Below, piece after piece: positions 9,742-17,284 of a DNA stretch of 64,000 nucleotides. Origin of the DNA: Planctomycetota bacterium. Lineage in GTDB: Bacteria; Planctomycetota; UBA1135; GCA-002686595. The first letter of the stretch is position 1. Each line of letters begins with the position of its first letter. Location of the stretch: positions 1 through 64,000 of the forward strand of contig JAJDEU010000001.1 of assembly GCA_029259635.1 (NCBI GenBank), written 5' to 3'. The notes under the pieces were generated by a model, which made no database searches, had not been told where the DNA came from, and was given only the letters and a program-made list of their open reading frames with translations. A program made the position numbers and the translations under genes.

Positions 9742-10893
9742 TCAATCCACCCATTCGGCGAGGTACAGGCTGGTCTCACCTTCCGTCTGCCCGCCTCGGT
9801 TGCTGGAGAATAGAAGCCAGTTTCCGTCGGGGCTAAACATGGGAAAGCTATCGAAGCCTTCGTAGGTCGTGATCTGCTCGAGGTCGCCGCTCTCGACATC
9901 GATTTTGAAGATGTCGAACTCGCGCGCATTATCGGTGTGGTGATTCGTGCAGAAGAGCACGCTCGAGTCATCCGGCGTGAAGTAGGGCGCCCAGTTGGCT
10001 CCGCCGAGCCGTGTGAGTTGGCGACGGTTGGTTCCGTCGACGTCGATCACAAACAGCTCCATGCTCGAGGGCCGCACGAGATTCTCCGTCAAGAGAGCTT
10101 GGTACTCGGCGATCGCTTGGTCGCGCTCTTCGTCCGTGGTGCCCTCCGGTGAAAACTCGGTAGCGCGAAAGATCAGTTGTTCGCCGCTGTGGCTGAAGAA
10201 GGCGCCACCGTCATAGCCGGGCGTATCGGTGACTTGCAGCAAGTCGGAACCGTCGATAGCTGACGTCCAAAGCTCGAGGTCGCCCGAGCGAGTTGAAGTG
10301 AACACCACACGGTCGCCTTTCGGAGAGACCGTGGCCTCCGCGTCGTAACCCGGTGAGTCCGTGAACTGCGTCAGGACTCCGCGATCGAGGTCCTTCACGA
10401 AAATTTCGTACTCGGGATGCAGGGTCCACACATAGCCGCGGCTGCGGTCCGGCGGCGGAGGGCAACTATCGGCTTGGACGTGGGTCGAAGCGTAGATGAC
10501 CTCGCGATCCCCGGGCATGAAGAAGGCACAGGTCGTGACGCCGCGTCCGTTCGAGACGAGGGAGAGCTCGCCCGTCTTCTTGTCGGTGACGTAGATGCGA
10601 TCGCAGTCCACGCCCTCCTCGGGGTTGCGGCGCTGCAGCGAGACTCGGTCACCGGCGAAGCTCCAATAGCCCTCGGCGTTCTCGCCGCCGGTGCTGATCT
10701 TCCACAGGCGTGCGAAGTGCTTCTCGCCGGGCTGAATGAGCTCGTTCGCCTCGATGCCGCCGGGAATCGGAGGGCCAACCTCGGTGGATTGAAGCTCATG
10801 CGGACCGGCGCAAGCGAAGCCGAGGGTGAGCATCGGAGCTGCGAGAGCGAGTGTCCACAGGGCACGGGCGGAGCGAATATTCGGAGTCGGCAT
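9742..10893 (-). CDS. TolB/PD40-type beta-propeller lipoprotein
   Basis: A predicted secreted lipoprotein of about 383 residues. The N-terminal segment ALWTLALAAPMLTLGFAC ends in a lipobox cysteine. The rest is made of WD40-like PD40 repeats with the recurring pattern SPKGDRVVFTSTRSGDLELW, FTPDDSSVLFCTNHH and FSPDGNWLLFSSNRGG, as in TolB and DPP-IV N-terminal propellers. No catalytic domain follows the propeller. I prefer the ATG at 10893 because the signal peptide starts there; the frame extends to 10941. It probably acts as a periplasmic binding or scaffold protein; a TolB role in the Tol-Pal system is not supported because no tol genes are near. It lies 56 bp after yidD. Confidence 0.78.
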   Translation of the reverse strand: MPTPNIRSARALWTLALAAPMLTLGFACAGPHELQSTEVGPPIPGGIEANELIQPGEKHFARLWKISTGGENAEGYWSFAGDRVSLQRRNPEEGVDCDRIYVTDKKTGELSLVSNGRGVTTCAFFMPGDREVIYASTHVQADSCPPPPDRSRGYVWTLHPEYEIFVKDLDRGVLTQFTDSPGYDAEATVSPKGDRVVFTSTRSGDLELWTSAIDGSDLLQVTDTPGYDGGAFFSHSGEQLIFRATEFSPEGTTDEERDQAIAEYQALLTENLVRPSSMELFVIDVDGTNRRQLTRLGGANWAPYFTPDDSSVLFCTNHHTDNAREFDIFKIDVESGDLEQITTYEGFDSFPMFSPDGNWLLFSSNRGGQTEGETSLYLAEWVD

Positions 10894-10949
10894 GGAGAGC
10901 AGGTGGTCTTGGGGGGAGCGTGGGGGCTGAGACAATAACAATCACCGCT

Positions 10950-11225
10950 CTACTCTTCTTCAACTGCCTCTTGCTTTGCGGAGCGGGCGGCGTCCGAGTC
11001 CCGTTTCGGCGGTACGGGGTCGAGGCCGCCTTTGCAGAAGGGCTGACACCTCAAGATGCGCCAGACGAGGAGAGCGAAGCCCCGAAATATGCCGTGGGTG
11101 AGGATGGCCTCCATGCCGTAGGCGCTGCAGGTCGGATGAAATCGGCAAGTGGGGGGCTTGAGCGGGGAGAGAAACCGTCGGTAGAAACGGATCGGCAGGA
11201 CGACGATCTTTCGCAAAAACTTCAT
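10950..11225 (-). CDS. yidD: Membrane protein insertion efficiency factor YidD
   Basis: A 91-residue YidD/Hsm family protein, which assists YidC-dependent insertion of inner-membrane proteins. The family pattern is clear: [30 protein letters not shown], split here as [13 protein letters not shown] and [11 protein letters not shown], and later [17 protein letters not shown] with its conserved cysteines. The ATG overlaps the rnpA stop by four bases (ATGA), which indicates translational coupling. This rnpA-yidD order is the usual one upstream of yidC, but yidC is not in this window: the next gene on this strand is a propeller lipoprotein. The C-terminus is a short acidic tail. Confidence 0.93.
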   Translation of the reverse strand: MKFLRKIVVLPIRFYRRFLSPLKPPTCRFHPTCSAYGMEAILTHGIFRGFALLVWRILRCQPFCKGGLDPVPPKRDSDAARSAKQEAVEEE

Positions 11226-11638
11226 GAAGGGTGCGGCCCCTCGGGGTCTTCGCTGGCGCGCTTCTCGCGAAAGCGTCGCGCGGCTTTATCCGCGAGCCGG
11301 ACCAGCTCCGACCGAGCGCTCTCAAGCTCCGGCCAGGCTTCACGCACGGCGATCAGGACCAGATCGTAGCCGCGGGGCAATCGGTCGTACTCCAGTCGAA
11401 AGGCCTCGCGAAAGAGGCGTCTCACTCGATTGCGTCGGACCGCGCTCTTCCAGACCACCCGCCCGATGGAGAGGCCGAGTCGCGTGCAGCCCTCCGAGTT
11501 CTCCACTGCGGCGACCGTCATGAGCGCGCCTCGGGCGCGATTGCCCTCGCGGTAGACGCGCCGGAACTGACCCGCCGTCCGGAGATGCTGGGCGGAGGAA
11601 AATCGCAGTCGTCGCGAATGGGGAGGCGATGTGGCCAA
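11222..11638 (-). CDS. rnpA: Ribonuclease P protein component
   Basis: The 138-residue protein subunit of RNase P, which helps the RNA subunit process tRNA 5' ends. The RNR signature is present as [17 protein letters not shown], along with the N-terminal [13 protein letters not shown] and the central [13 protein letters not shown]. The start is TTG at 11638, with no strong ribosome site, so the first 15-20 residues are uncertain. It overlaps yidD by four bases. rpmH, which encodes ribosomal protein L34 and usually lies just upstream of rnpA, is not found; instead the region upstream holds a foldback element at 11728-11929 and then divergent genes. Confidence 0.92.
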   Translation of the reverse strand: MATSPPHSRRLRFSSAQHLRTAGQFRRVYREGNRARGALMTVAAVENSEGCTRLGLSIGRVVWKSAVRRNRVRRLFREAFRLEYDRLPRGYDLVLIAVREAWPELESARSELVRLADKAARRFREKRASEDPEGPHPS

Positions 11639-12161
11639 CGGAGCGGATTCGAAGTGGGCGGAGGAGCGAGAGGGTTTGCGGGCCGGCCGAGCCGGGCGCT
11701 CTAACTGCTGGGAAAGAGCGCGACAGTCTAGCCCGCATTATTCATGACCACGCGGACGAAACACCACGAACGGCCGGCTACGCCAGCCTTTCGGCCCCTA
11801 CTGGCGTTTTGCGAACGCTGGCTTCCTCGACGACCTTACAAGGTCGTCTGAGGGGCCACCGCCCGCAAAACACCAGTAGGAACCGAATCGAGGCGTTTCG
11901 GCTCGCGGCTCATGAATAATGCGGGCTAGCACGCCCAAAGCGAACGCTGAAGTTTCGCCGAAGGCGGCGGGTTCGAATCGAGCCCAGCGCCGCCGACCTT
12001 GTCGGTTCCGCGGCATTCGAGGTACGCTCTGGCCTGGCAGCCCGACGGGAACGGCCTCCGAACCGCGATCTCCTCTTGAACTCGATGTCTCTCATTCCAC
12101 CCTGCTTTCGCGATCTGTCTCGGCGCGCTCCCATCGGACCGCTTTTCTGGGGGAGAACCCG
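11639..12161. other. Divergent intergenic region rnpA / ALDH-like gene
   Basis: About 520 bp separate the divergent starts of rnpA and the ALDH-like gene. Apart from the foldback element at 11728-11929, I see no gene. rpmH was looked for and is absent. An open frame of 81 codons continues upstream in frame with the ALDH-like gene, but its start codon lies inside the foldback repeat and its sequence has no family similarity. A strong ribosome site (GGGGGAGA, about 12149-12155) precedes the TTG at 12162. Confidence 0.55.
11728..11929. mobile_element. CTAG-bounded foldback element (MITE-like)
   Basis: A 202-bp element with perfect 20-bp terminal inverted repeats: CTAGCCCGCATTATTCATGA at 11728-11747 and its complement at 11910-11929. 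The inverted symmetry continues inward. CCTACTGGCGTTTTGCG at 11797-11813 pairs with 11864-11880 with one mismatch, and at the centre GACGACCTT (11829-11837) pairs with AAGGTCGTC (11840-11848). The whole element is thus one long imperfect palindrome. CTAG at both outer ends could be a 4-bp target duplication, as made by some IS families that use YTAR-type targets; that link is inference. It contains no transposase gene. It lies between rnpA and the pseudo-aldehyde dehydrogenase gene. Confidence 0.7.
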
Positions 12162-13367
12162 TTGAAGGTTTCCATCGGACAACACTTCATTGGGGGAAGT
12201 CTGCACGGCGGAGCGGATGGCTTTGACCTACGGCAGCGGGTGGAGCCTTTCGAGCCGGTGGGGACCTGGCCGCGTGCGAACGAAGCGCAGGTGGTCGAGG
12301 CGCTTGAGGCCACGCGTGCTGGACGCGCAGCCTGGCTCGCGCTCTCCGCTGTCGAGCGCGCGGAGTGCTTTCGTCGCGTACTCGAACACCTGTGTGCCAA
12401 CACCGCTTGGTCGGAGCACCTCAAGCGCTACTTGGGAATCGGACCGCGCGAGCTGGAGAGCGAACTCGCCACCCTCAAAGAGTGGCTTCAAGCGGACGAG
12501 CTTCCTGCAGAGAGCGCACCGAAGACGAGCGGCTCCACGACCGAACTCATCGCGGAACTGGGGATCGTTTTCGCGAACTGGACCGAGCTGATCTCCGGGC
12601 TCTTCCGGCGAGTGAGCGCTCAATTGAATAGAGACCGCGGAGTGGTGGTCATCTCCGACAGCCGTTGGCCCGTCAGCGGCGATGCGCTCGCCTCGGCGCT
12701 CTCGTCGGCAGGCATTCCAACCGGCGTGGTCTCGGTTCTGCACGGACTCTCGGCACCTCTGTGTGACACGCTGGTCGAGCTCTCCGCATCCCAGGCCGCG
12801 AGCGAATCCGACGAGCACGCGACGCTGCGGAGCTTAACGATCCCGATAGCGCTCGACCTCGGTCGAACCGAGGGCGCGAATCGTTCGATTGTTGTGAATC
12901 GGGCAACGGAGGCGGAAGGCAAGCTCGCGAGCACGGCGGCCCAAGTCGTCCAAGAAGCTTTTGGGCGTGTCGCCACTTTCTCCGGGCAGCGCCCCGGAAG
13001 GGTCGCTCGAGTCATTTGCAACGTGCGCGTGTATTCGAGCTTTACCGAGCATTTGATTCAGGCGATGGAGAGCGCGAACGATATTCAATCTCCGATTCCC
13101 CTCATCGACAACGACTCGATTACGTCGGTTCGCGCCCTGTGGAACCTCGGCCTGGATGAAGGCGCGACTCTGATTTTCGGTGGCGAGAGTTTTGCGCCTG
13201 CGCCCGGTTCGCGAATTCGCGAGACGCGCGTTTGGCCCGCGATTTACAGCAATGTCGATCCGGAAATGGCGCTCTCTCGATTCCGCGAGACGGCGCCGGT
13301 TCTGTGCTTGATCCGAGCCGAAACCGACGAGGCTGCGGAAGCGCTCGCTCGCGACCTCGACGGATAA
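12162..13367 (+). CDS. Aldehyde-dehydrogenase-fold pseudoenzyme (predicted)
   Basis: About 401 residues with overall ALDH-superfamily layout: an N-terminal segment for substrate entry, a cofactor-domain stretch (GVVVISDSRWP, then GIPTGVVSVLHG), and the later catalytic-loop region. The usual catalytic parts are altered. Where active enzymes have LELGG, this protein has LDLGRTEG. Where they have GQxC with the nucleophilic cysteine, it has SGQRPGRVARV with no cysteine. It is also about 80 residues shorter than usual. I therefore predict it is not a dehydrogenase. The start is TTG at 12162, six to seven bases after a strong GGGGGAGA site. It lies upstream of lysine 6-aminotransferase on the same strand, 325 bp apart. 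A regulatory or structural role is possible but unknown. Confidence 0.65.
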   Translation: MKVSIGQHFIGGSLHGGADGFDLRQRVEPFEPVGTWPRANEAQVVEALEATRAGRAAWLALSAVERAECFRRVLEHLCANTAWSEHLKRYLGIGPRELESELATLKEWLQADELPAESAPKTSGSTTELIAELGIVFANWTELISGLFRRVSAQLNRDRGVVVISDSRWPVSGDALASALSSAGIPTGVVSVLHGLSAPLCDTLVELSASQAASESDEHATLRSLTIPIALDLGRTEGANRSIVVNRATEAEGKLASTAAQVVQEAFGRVATFSGQRPGRVARVICNVRVYSSFTEHLIQAMESANDIQSPIPLIDNDSITSVRALWNLGLDEGATLIFGGESFAPAPGSRIRETRVWPAIYSNVDPEMALSRFRETAPVLCLIRAETDEAAEALARDLDG

Positions 13368-13464
13368 AACTCCGGATCGAGGTGGCGGCGCTCCCGCTTC
13401 AAGCAAGTTTTTTTAACTCGCCTCGCGCTATCGGTGCCTAAACCGTCCCAGCGTCCGGGCGGGG

Positions 13465-13692
13465 TAGTTCTGGTCCTTCTCGGCGGCTACAATGGGCCTT
13501 GCTGCCCCCTGGAACCAACCTACCGGGAAGCGATCCTAGGGAGATTGAGACTCGGCTGAAGCTTCTCGCTTTGCCCGCAACTCAGAGACTTCAATCGAAG
13601 TGCCCCGAACGATCCAGGCAGCGCACTGGGCGGGTTCGACGCGAATCATTGGCGCGGACCTATCACGAGACCGGAAGAGGAAGGAGACTGCC
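13465..13692 (+). promoter_or_regulatory. Candidate promoter and structured leader of lat
   Basis: The 325-bp gap before lat (13368-13692) holds no gene. A good -10 hexamer, TACAAT (13488-13493), has a weak -35-like TAGTTC 17 bp upstream. The stretch after it, about 13500-13630, can form a closing stem between GCTGCC.CTGG near its start (about 13502-13513) and CCAGGCAGC near its end (about 13613-13622), with further complementary pieces such as GATTGA and TCAATC inside. It may be a structured 5' leader or a small RNA. It does not match the lysine-riboswitch pattern as I know it. The ribosome site AAGGAG at 13681-13686 fixes the lat start. Confidence 0.35.
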
Positions 13693-15009
13693 TTGATCAA
13701 CGCGAAAGATGTACGGGAGACACTGGGGAAACACCAACTGGTGGACGGCTATCCGCTGGTAGTGGATTTCAAAAACTCGAACGGCCCCTGGCTGGCGGAT
13801 GGAGTCACGGGGAAGAAGTATCTCGACGCCTTCACGTGCTTTGCCAGTTGGCCGATCGGCTTCAATCACCCGATGATGGCGGACCCTGAGTTCCTCGGTC
13901 GAATTCAGACGGCGGCAGTGAACAATCCCGCCAACTCGGATCTCTACACTCAGGAGATGGCCGAGTTCGTGGACGCCTTCGGATCGCGTGTGACGCCCGA
14001 CAACTATCCGTATCACTTTTGGGTTTCTGGCGGCGCACTCGCCGTGGAGAACGCGCTCAAAGTCGCCTTTGATTGGAAGGCGCGTAAGCTCGGTCGCACC
14101 GACTTCACCGAGAACTCGAATGACCTCGTCATTCTGCACTTTCGGGAGGCCTTTCACGGGCGCTCGGGATACACGATGAGTCTCACGAACACTCTTCCGG
14201 ACAAGATCGGTTTGTTCCCGAAATTCGACTGGCCGCGCGTACACAATCCCGCGATTGTGCTCGACAACGACGGCAAGGTTTCGAACGACATCGAAGCGGA
14301 AGAGCGCAAAGCCTGTGACGAGATCGAGGCTGCTTTCGCGAAGCACACGGGCAAGATTGCCGGGATTCTGATCGAGCCCATGCAGGGCGAAGGCGGAGAC
14401 AATCACTTCCGCAAAGAGTTCATGCAGAAGCTGCGCAAGTACGCCGATGACAACGAAGCGCTCTTGATCTTCGACGAGGTACAGACGGGCTTCTTCGGCT
14501 CCGGCAAGGCATGGCTGTTCGAGCACATCGGTGTCGAGCCGGACGTTGTGGCGTTCGGAAAGAAGACGCAGGTCTGTGGAATTTTCTCGAACCGCCGGGT
14601 CGACGAGGTTGAGGATCACGTCTTCGTGAAGAGCAGCCGCATCAATTCGACCTGGGGCGGGAGCTTGACGGACATGGTTCGCTGCAGGCGCTTCATCGAA
14701 ATCATCGAAGCGGAAAATCTGGCCGAACGAATCACGGAGCGCGGCGAGCAGTTGATCGGTGGCTTGCGCGAGTTGGCGCGGGATAAGGGCGCGTTCAGCA
14801 ACGTGCGCGGAGTGGGGTCACTGGTGGCCTTTACGCTCGACAGTGCGGAGACGCGCGATCGCATGCTCGGTGAAATGTTCGAGAACAACCTGATGGCGCT
14901 CTCGGCCGGGACCGACTCGATTCGATTCCGTCTGCCGTTGATTATTGGCGAGGCGGAGGTCAATACGATTCTCGAGAGCGTCGCGAATGCGATGATGGCG
15001 AACGTCTAG
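13693..15009 (+). CDS. lat: L-lysine 6-aminotransferase
   Basis: A 438-residue class-III PLP-dependent aminotransferase of the LAT type. It moves the epsilon-amino group of lysine to 2-oxoglutarate, giving aminoadipate semialdehyde, which cyclises to piperideine-6-carboxylate. The sequence closely follows the LAT family: DAFTCFASWPIGFNHP, FWVSGGALAVENALK, ILIEPMQGEGGDNHF, IFDEVQTGFFGSGKAW, and the PLP lysine in VAFGKKTQVCG. SSRINSTWGGSLTDMVR is also characteristic. The start is TTG at 13693, seven bases after AAGGAG. The matching dehydrogenase is not adjacent; an ALDH7-type enzyme is encoded at 48175-49722. A catalytically altered ALDH homologue lies just upstream. A strong hairpin terminator follows. 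Confidence 0.93.
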   Translation: MINAKDVRETLGKHQLVDGYPLVVDFKNSNGPWLADGVTGKKYLDAFTCFASWPIGFNHPMMADPEFLGRIQTAAVNNPANSDLYTQEMAEFVDAFGSRVTPDNYPYHFWVSGGALAVENALKVAFDWKARKLGRTDFTENSNDLVILHFREAFHGRSGYTMSLTNTLPDKIGLFPKFDWPRVHNPAIVLDNDGKVSNDIEAEERKACDEIEAAFAKHTGKIAGILIEPMQGEGGDNHFRKEFMQKLRKYADDNEALLIFDEVQTGFFGSGKAWLFEHIGVEPDVVAFGKKTQVCGIFSNRRVDEVEDHVFVKSSRINSTWGGSLTDMVRCRRFIEIIEAENLAERITERGEQLIGGLRELARDKGAFSNVRGVGSLVAFTLDSAETRDRMLGEMFENNLMALSAGTDSIRFRLPLIIGEAEVNTILESVANAMMANV

Positions 15010-15033
15010 TTCGCGACTCTAGATTCGAAAAAC

Positions 15034-15080
15034 AAAGCGCACGTCGCGCGGCATTTTGGCCGCCGCGACGTGCGCTTTTT
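15034..15080. terminator. Bidirectional Rho-independent terminator
   Basis: A long GC-rich stem (AAAGCGCACGTCGCGCGGC paired with GCCGCCGCGACGTGCGCTTT) around a short ATTTT loop, followed by a T run on the plus strand and preceded by an A run that serves the minus strand. It lies between the convergent genes lat and rlmN and can end both transcripts. Confidence 0.88.
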
Positions 15081-15108
15081 CGTGCCCAGAGAGCGCTCTC
15101 CGCTCGAT

Positions 15109-16146
15109 TCAGGACTGCGCGTGCAGCCGAAGCTGACCGCAAGCGGCGTCGCTCTGCATCCCGCGTGACCAGCGTACGGTGGCCACGATTCCTCGATCCA
15201 AAAGGACCTGCTTGAAGTCCTCGACGTGATCGGGACGGGGGCGACCATCGGGCTCCTCGTCGATCGGGTTGTAGGGGATCAGGTTGACGCCAGCACGGCG
15301 ACCCCGGAGTCGGTCCGCCAATCTCTCGGCGTGACCGAGGCTGTCGTTCTCGCCGCCGAGCAGCACGTACTCGTAGGTGATCTCTCGGCCGGTCTGTTCA
15401 AACCAGTCGTCGCCCGCGAGGAGCACCTCTTCCACCGAGGTCCCGGCCATCGCCGGAACCAGTCGGTCGCGTTGCTCGTCATCGGGCGTGTGCAGAGAGA
15501 TCGCGAGTTGGAAGTGCGGCTTGCTGCTGGCGAGCCGACGGAGGCGATCGGGAAACCCGACCGTCGAGACCGTTATGCGCCGCGCACCGAGCTTCATCTC
15601 GGTGCGCACTGTCTCCAGGGCGCTCACGAGGTTCTCGACATTGAGCAGCGGCTCGCCAACGCCCATCACAACGCTGCGCGAGAGTTCACCGATCGCCCGC
15701 CCGCGCAGGTACTGCTCGATGATTTCGCCGCGCGTGAGATTGCGCGACAGCCCGAGTTTGCCCGAGGCACAAAAGGGACAGCCCACGGGACAGCCCGCTT
15801 GGCTGGAGACACACAGGGTCGCACCGCGGTCCCTCTTCAATGAGGGAATGTGAACCGTCTCGACGGCATCGCCTCCGCGAAAGCCGATCAAGAGCTTCGT
15901 GGTGCCGTCCGAGGCTTCCGTACGTCCGAGCTCCGTTCCCGTCAGGATGGGAAGCTGTTCGCTCAGCCGACCTCGCAAGCCCGCGGGTAACGCCGTCATC
16001 GATTCGAAGTCGAGTTCGCCGGCGGCGAAGACTCGCTCACGGGCGATCTTCGCGTGAAAAGCTTTGCCGCCGAGCGCGACGAAGCGGGCTTGACACTCTT
16101 GGAGATCGAGATCGAGAAATGCGGGCTCGGTGGGGGGACTGGCCAC
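15109..16146 (-). CDS. rlmN: 23S rRNA (adenine-2503-C2)-methyltransferase RlmN
   Basis: A 345-residue radical-SAM methyltransferase that methylates C2 of A2503 in 23S rRNA (and A37 in some tRNAs). The 4Fe-4S motif CxxxCxxC is present as CPVGCPFC (Cys119, 123, 126) after LCVSSQAG. Other conserved parts are SVVMGVGEPLLN, ITVSTVGFPDRLRRLA, AISLHTPDDEQRDRLVP and LIPYNPID. The C-terminal catalytic cysteine lies in SDAACGQL. The start is GTG at 16146, with a purine-rich GAGAGAG upstream. The DHH protein gene is 25 bp upstream. Cfr resistance methylases share the fold, but nothing here points to Cfr. Confidence 0.93.
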   Translation of the reverse strand: MASPPTEPAFLDLDLQECQARFVALGGKAFHAKIARERVFAAGELDFESMTALPAGLRGRLSEQLPILTGTELGRTEASDGTTKLLIGFRGGDAVETVHIPSLKRDRGATLCVSSQAGCPVGCPFCASGKLGLSRNLTRGEIIEQYLRGRAIGELSRSVVMGVGEPLLNVENLVSALETVRTEMKLGARRITVSTVGFPDRLRRLASSKPHFQLAISLHTPDDEQRDRLVPAMAGTSVEEVLLAGDDWFEQTGREITYEYVLLGGENDSLGHAERLADRLRGRRAGVNLIPYNPIDEEPDGRPRPDHVEDFKQVLLDRGIVATVRWSRGMQSDAACGQLRLHAQS

Positions 16147-16171
16147 GACGACGCTCTCTCGACCGCTAGGC

Positions 16172-17140
16172 CTAAGCCTCGGTGCTTGCTTGGGCAGCGG
16201 CCTTTGCCTCGGCTGCTCTCAAGACCACGGCGACTTCGGCTGCTGCTTTTAGTGCCGCTTCCAAGCTGGGCGGGTTGGCTCCACCGACCGTCTTGTGTCC
16301 GCCGCCGCCGTAGCCTTCCATGATCTCGCCGATGTGGACTCCGTCGGTGGGCGGGTTCCAGGGATTGACGCCTGCGCTGACGTGGTAGCCGGCGCGCGTC
16401 GGGATCACGCCGACGGAGTAGTGAACTTCCGGGTGGTGAAAGAAGGCGCTGAAGCGCTCGCGCCGAATGGAGTTGGAGGAGGCGTCATAGAGCAGGACGG
16501 AGTTCTCGACGCTGATAATCGTGGGGGGGAATTGTTCGAGCGCGCGGTCGCGGTTGCGCGCTGCGCGTTGGAAGGCTTTTTCCACGTCTTTGCGAGCCGC
16601 GATCTTCTCCAAGCTCTGGCGCGACATCGCTCCGACGAGATCATCGAGCCAAGCCGAGTCGGGCGCGACGTAGAGACTGCGCGCGACGCGCAGGGCCGGG
16701 GTGTCGTCAAACAGAGCTTGCTCGACGTCCTTATACTGAGCGGCATCGACGATGTCGGACCAGTAAGCCATCTCGACGAAACGCTCGGGCGGATCGTAGT
16801 CCCAGTGCTCTTTCGCATGGCGAAGGATCAGCGGCGGGCAGGATGGTGAGCTCTCGTCCCAGGCCCACTGCTCGGTGGGCTTGTAAGCCTGACGCAGCTC
16901 GTCACTGAGAAAAGTCGTCGGGTGGTGGTCAAACCAGTACTCCGCGTTCGGATGGAAGTGGAAGTCGACAATCGCAAAGCGAGTGCCCTTTCCAAAGTTC
17001 TCCCAGTCATCCCGCTGGTGGTAGTTGACGCTTTGCCAGGTGACTTCTTCTTTGCGGGTGTCGCGGAGAATGGCGGCTAGAACACCGGCGGAGACCATTC
17101 CGTCGAAATCCCGATGGTAGTGAATGCAGATGGAGGACAT
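16172..17140 (-). CDS. DHH-family phosphoesterase
   Basis: A 322-residue DHH/DHHA1 phosphoesterase. The N-terminal motifs HYHRDFDGMVSAGVL and DFHFHPNAEYWFDHHPT hold the metal-binding aspartates and histidines of the family. The C-terminal DHHA1 glycine motif is GYGGGGHKTVGGANPP. Family members include oligoribonucleases (NrnA), cyclic-di-AMP phosphodiesterases and RecJ-like nucleases; this one lacks CBS, GAF or membrane segments, so the substrate stays open. It is encoded between rlmN (25 bp downstream) and clpX on the same strand, with 144 bp to clpX. The extreme C-terminus is alanine-rich. Confidence 0.85.
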   Translation of the reverse strand: MSSICIHYHRDFDGMVSAGVLAAILRDTRKEEVTWQSVNYHQRDDWENFGKGTRFAIVDFHFHPNAEYWFDHHPTTFLSDELRQAYKPTEQWAWDESSPSCPPLILRHAKEHWDYDPPERFVEMAYWSDIVDAAQYKDVEQALFDDTPALRVARSLYVAPDSAWLDDLVGAMSRQSLEKIAARKDVEKAFQRAARNRDRALEQFPPTIISVENSVLLYDASSNSIRRERFSAFFHHPEVHYSVGVIPTRAGYHVSAGVNPWNPPTDGVHIGEIMEGYGGGGHKTVGGANPPSLEAALKAAAEVAVVLRAAEAKAAAQASTEA

Positions 17141-17284
17141 GCGCGGAACAGAATAGCTCTTCGTGGACCCGAAGGGCTAGAACCGTGTTTGAGGGGCACC
17201 CGAGATTGGGGCCTAGTTTCTGCCCGAGAAGTCGAATCGAGCAGAGCCGAGGTGCGCTGATGCGCGTGACGATTCGGCGTTTGC

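Noticed and set aside
11966..11990. GTTCGAATC, a tRNA T-loop-like string
   Set aside because: The flanking bases do not pair as a T stem, and no acceptor or anticodon arm is found.
11919..12161. N-terminal extension of the ALDH-like gene beginning at an ATG
   Set aside because: The ATG lies within the foldback repeat, the extra 81 codons have no family similarity, and a much better ribosome site precedes the TTG at 12162.
12162..15009. Treating the ALDH-like gene as the working second enzyme of the lysine pathway
   Set aside because: The nucleophile cysteine is absent, while a complete ALDH7-type enzyme is encoded at 48175-49722.
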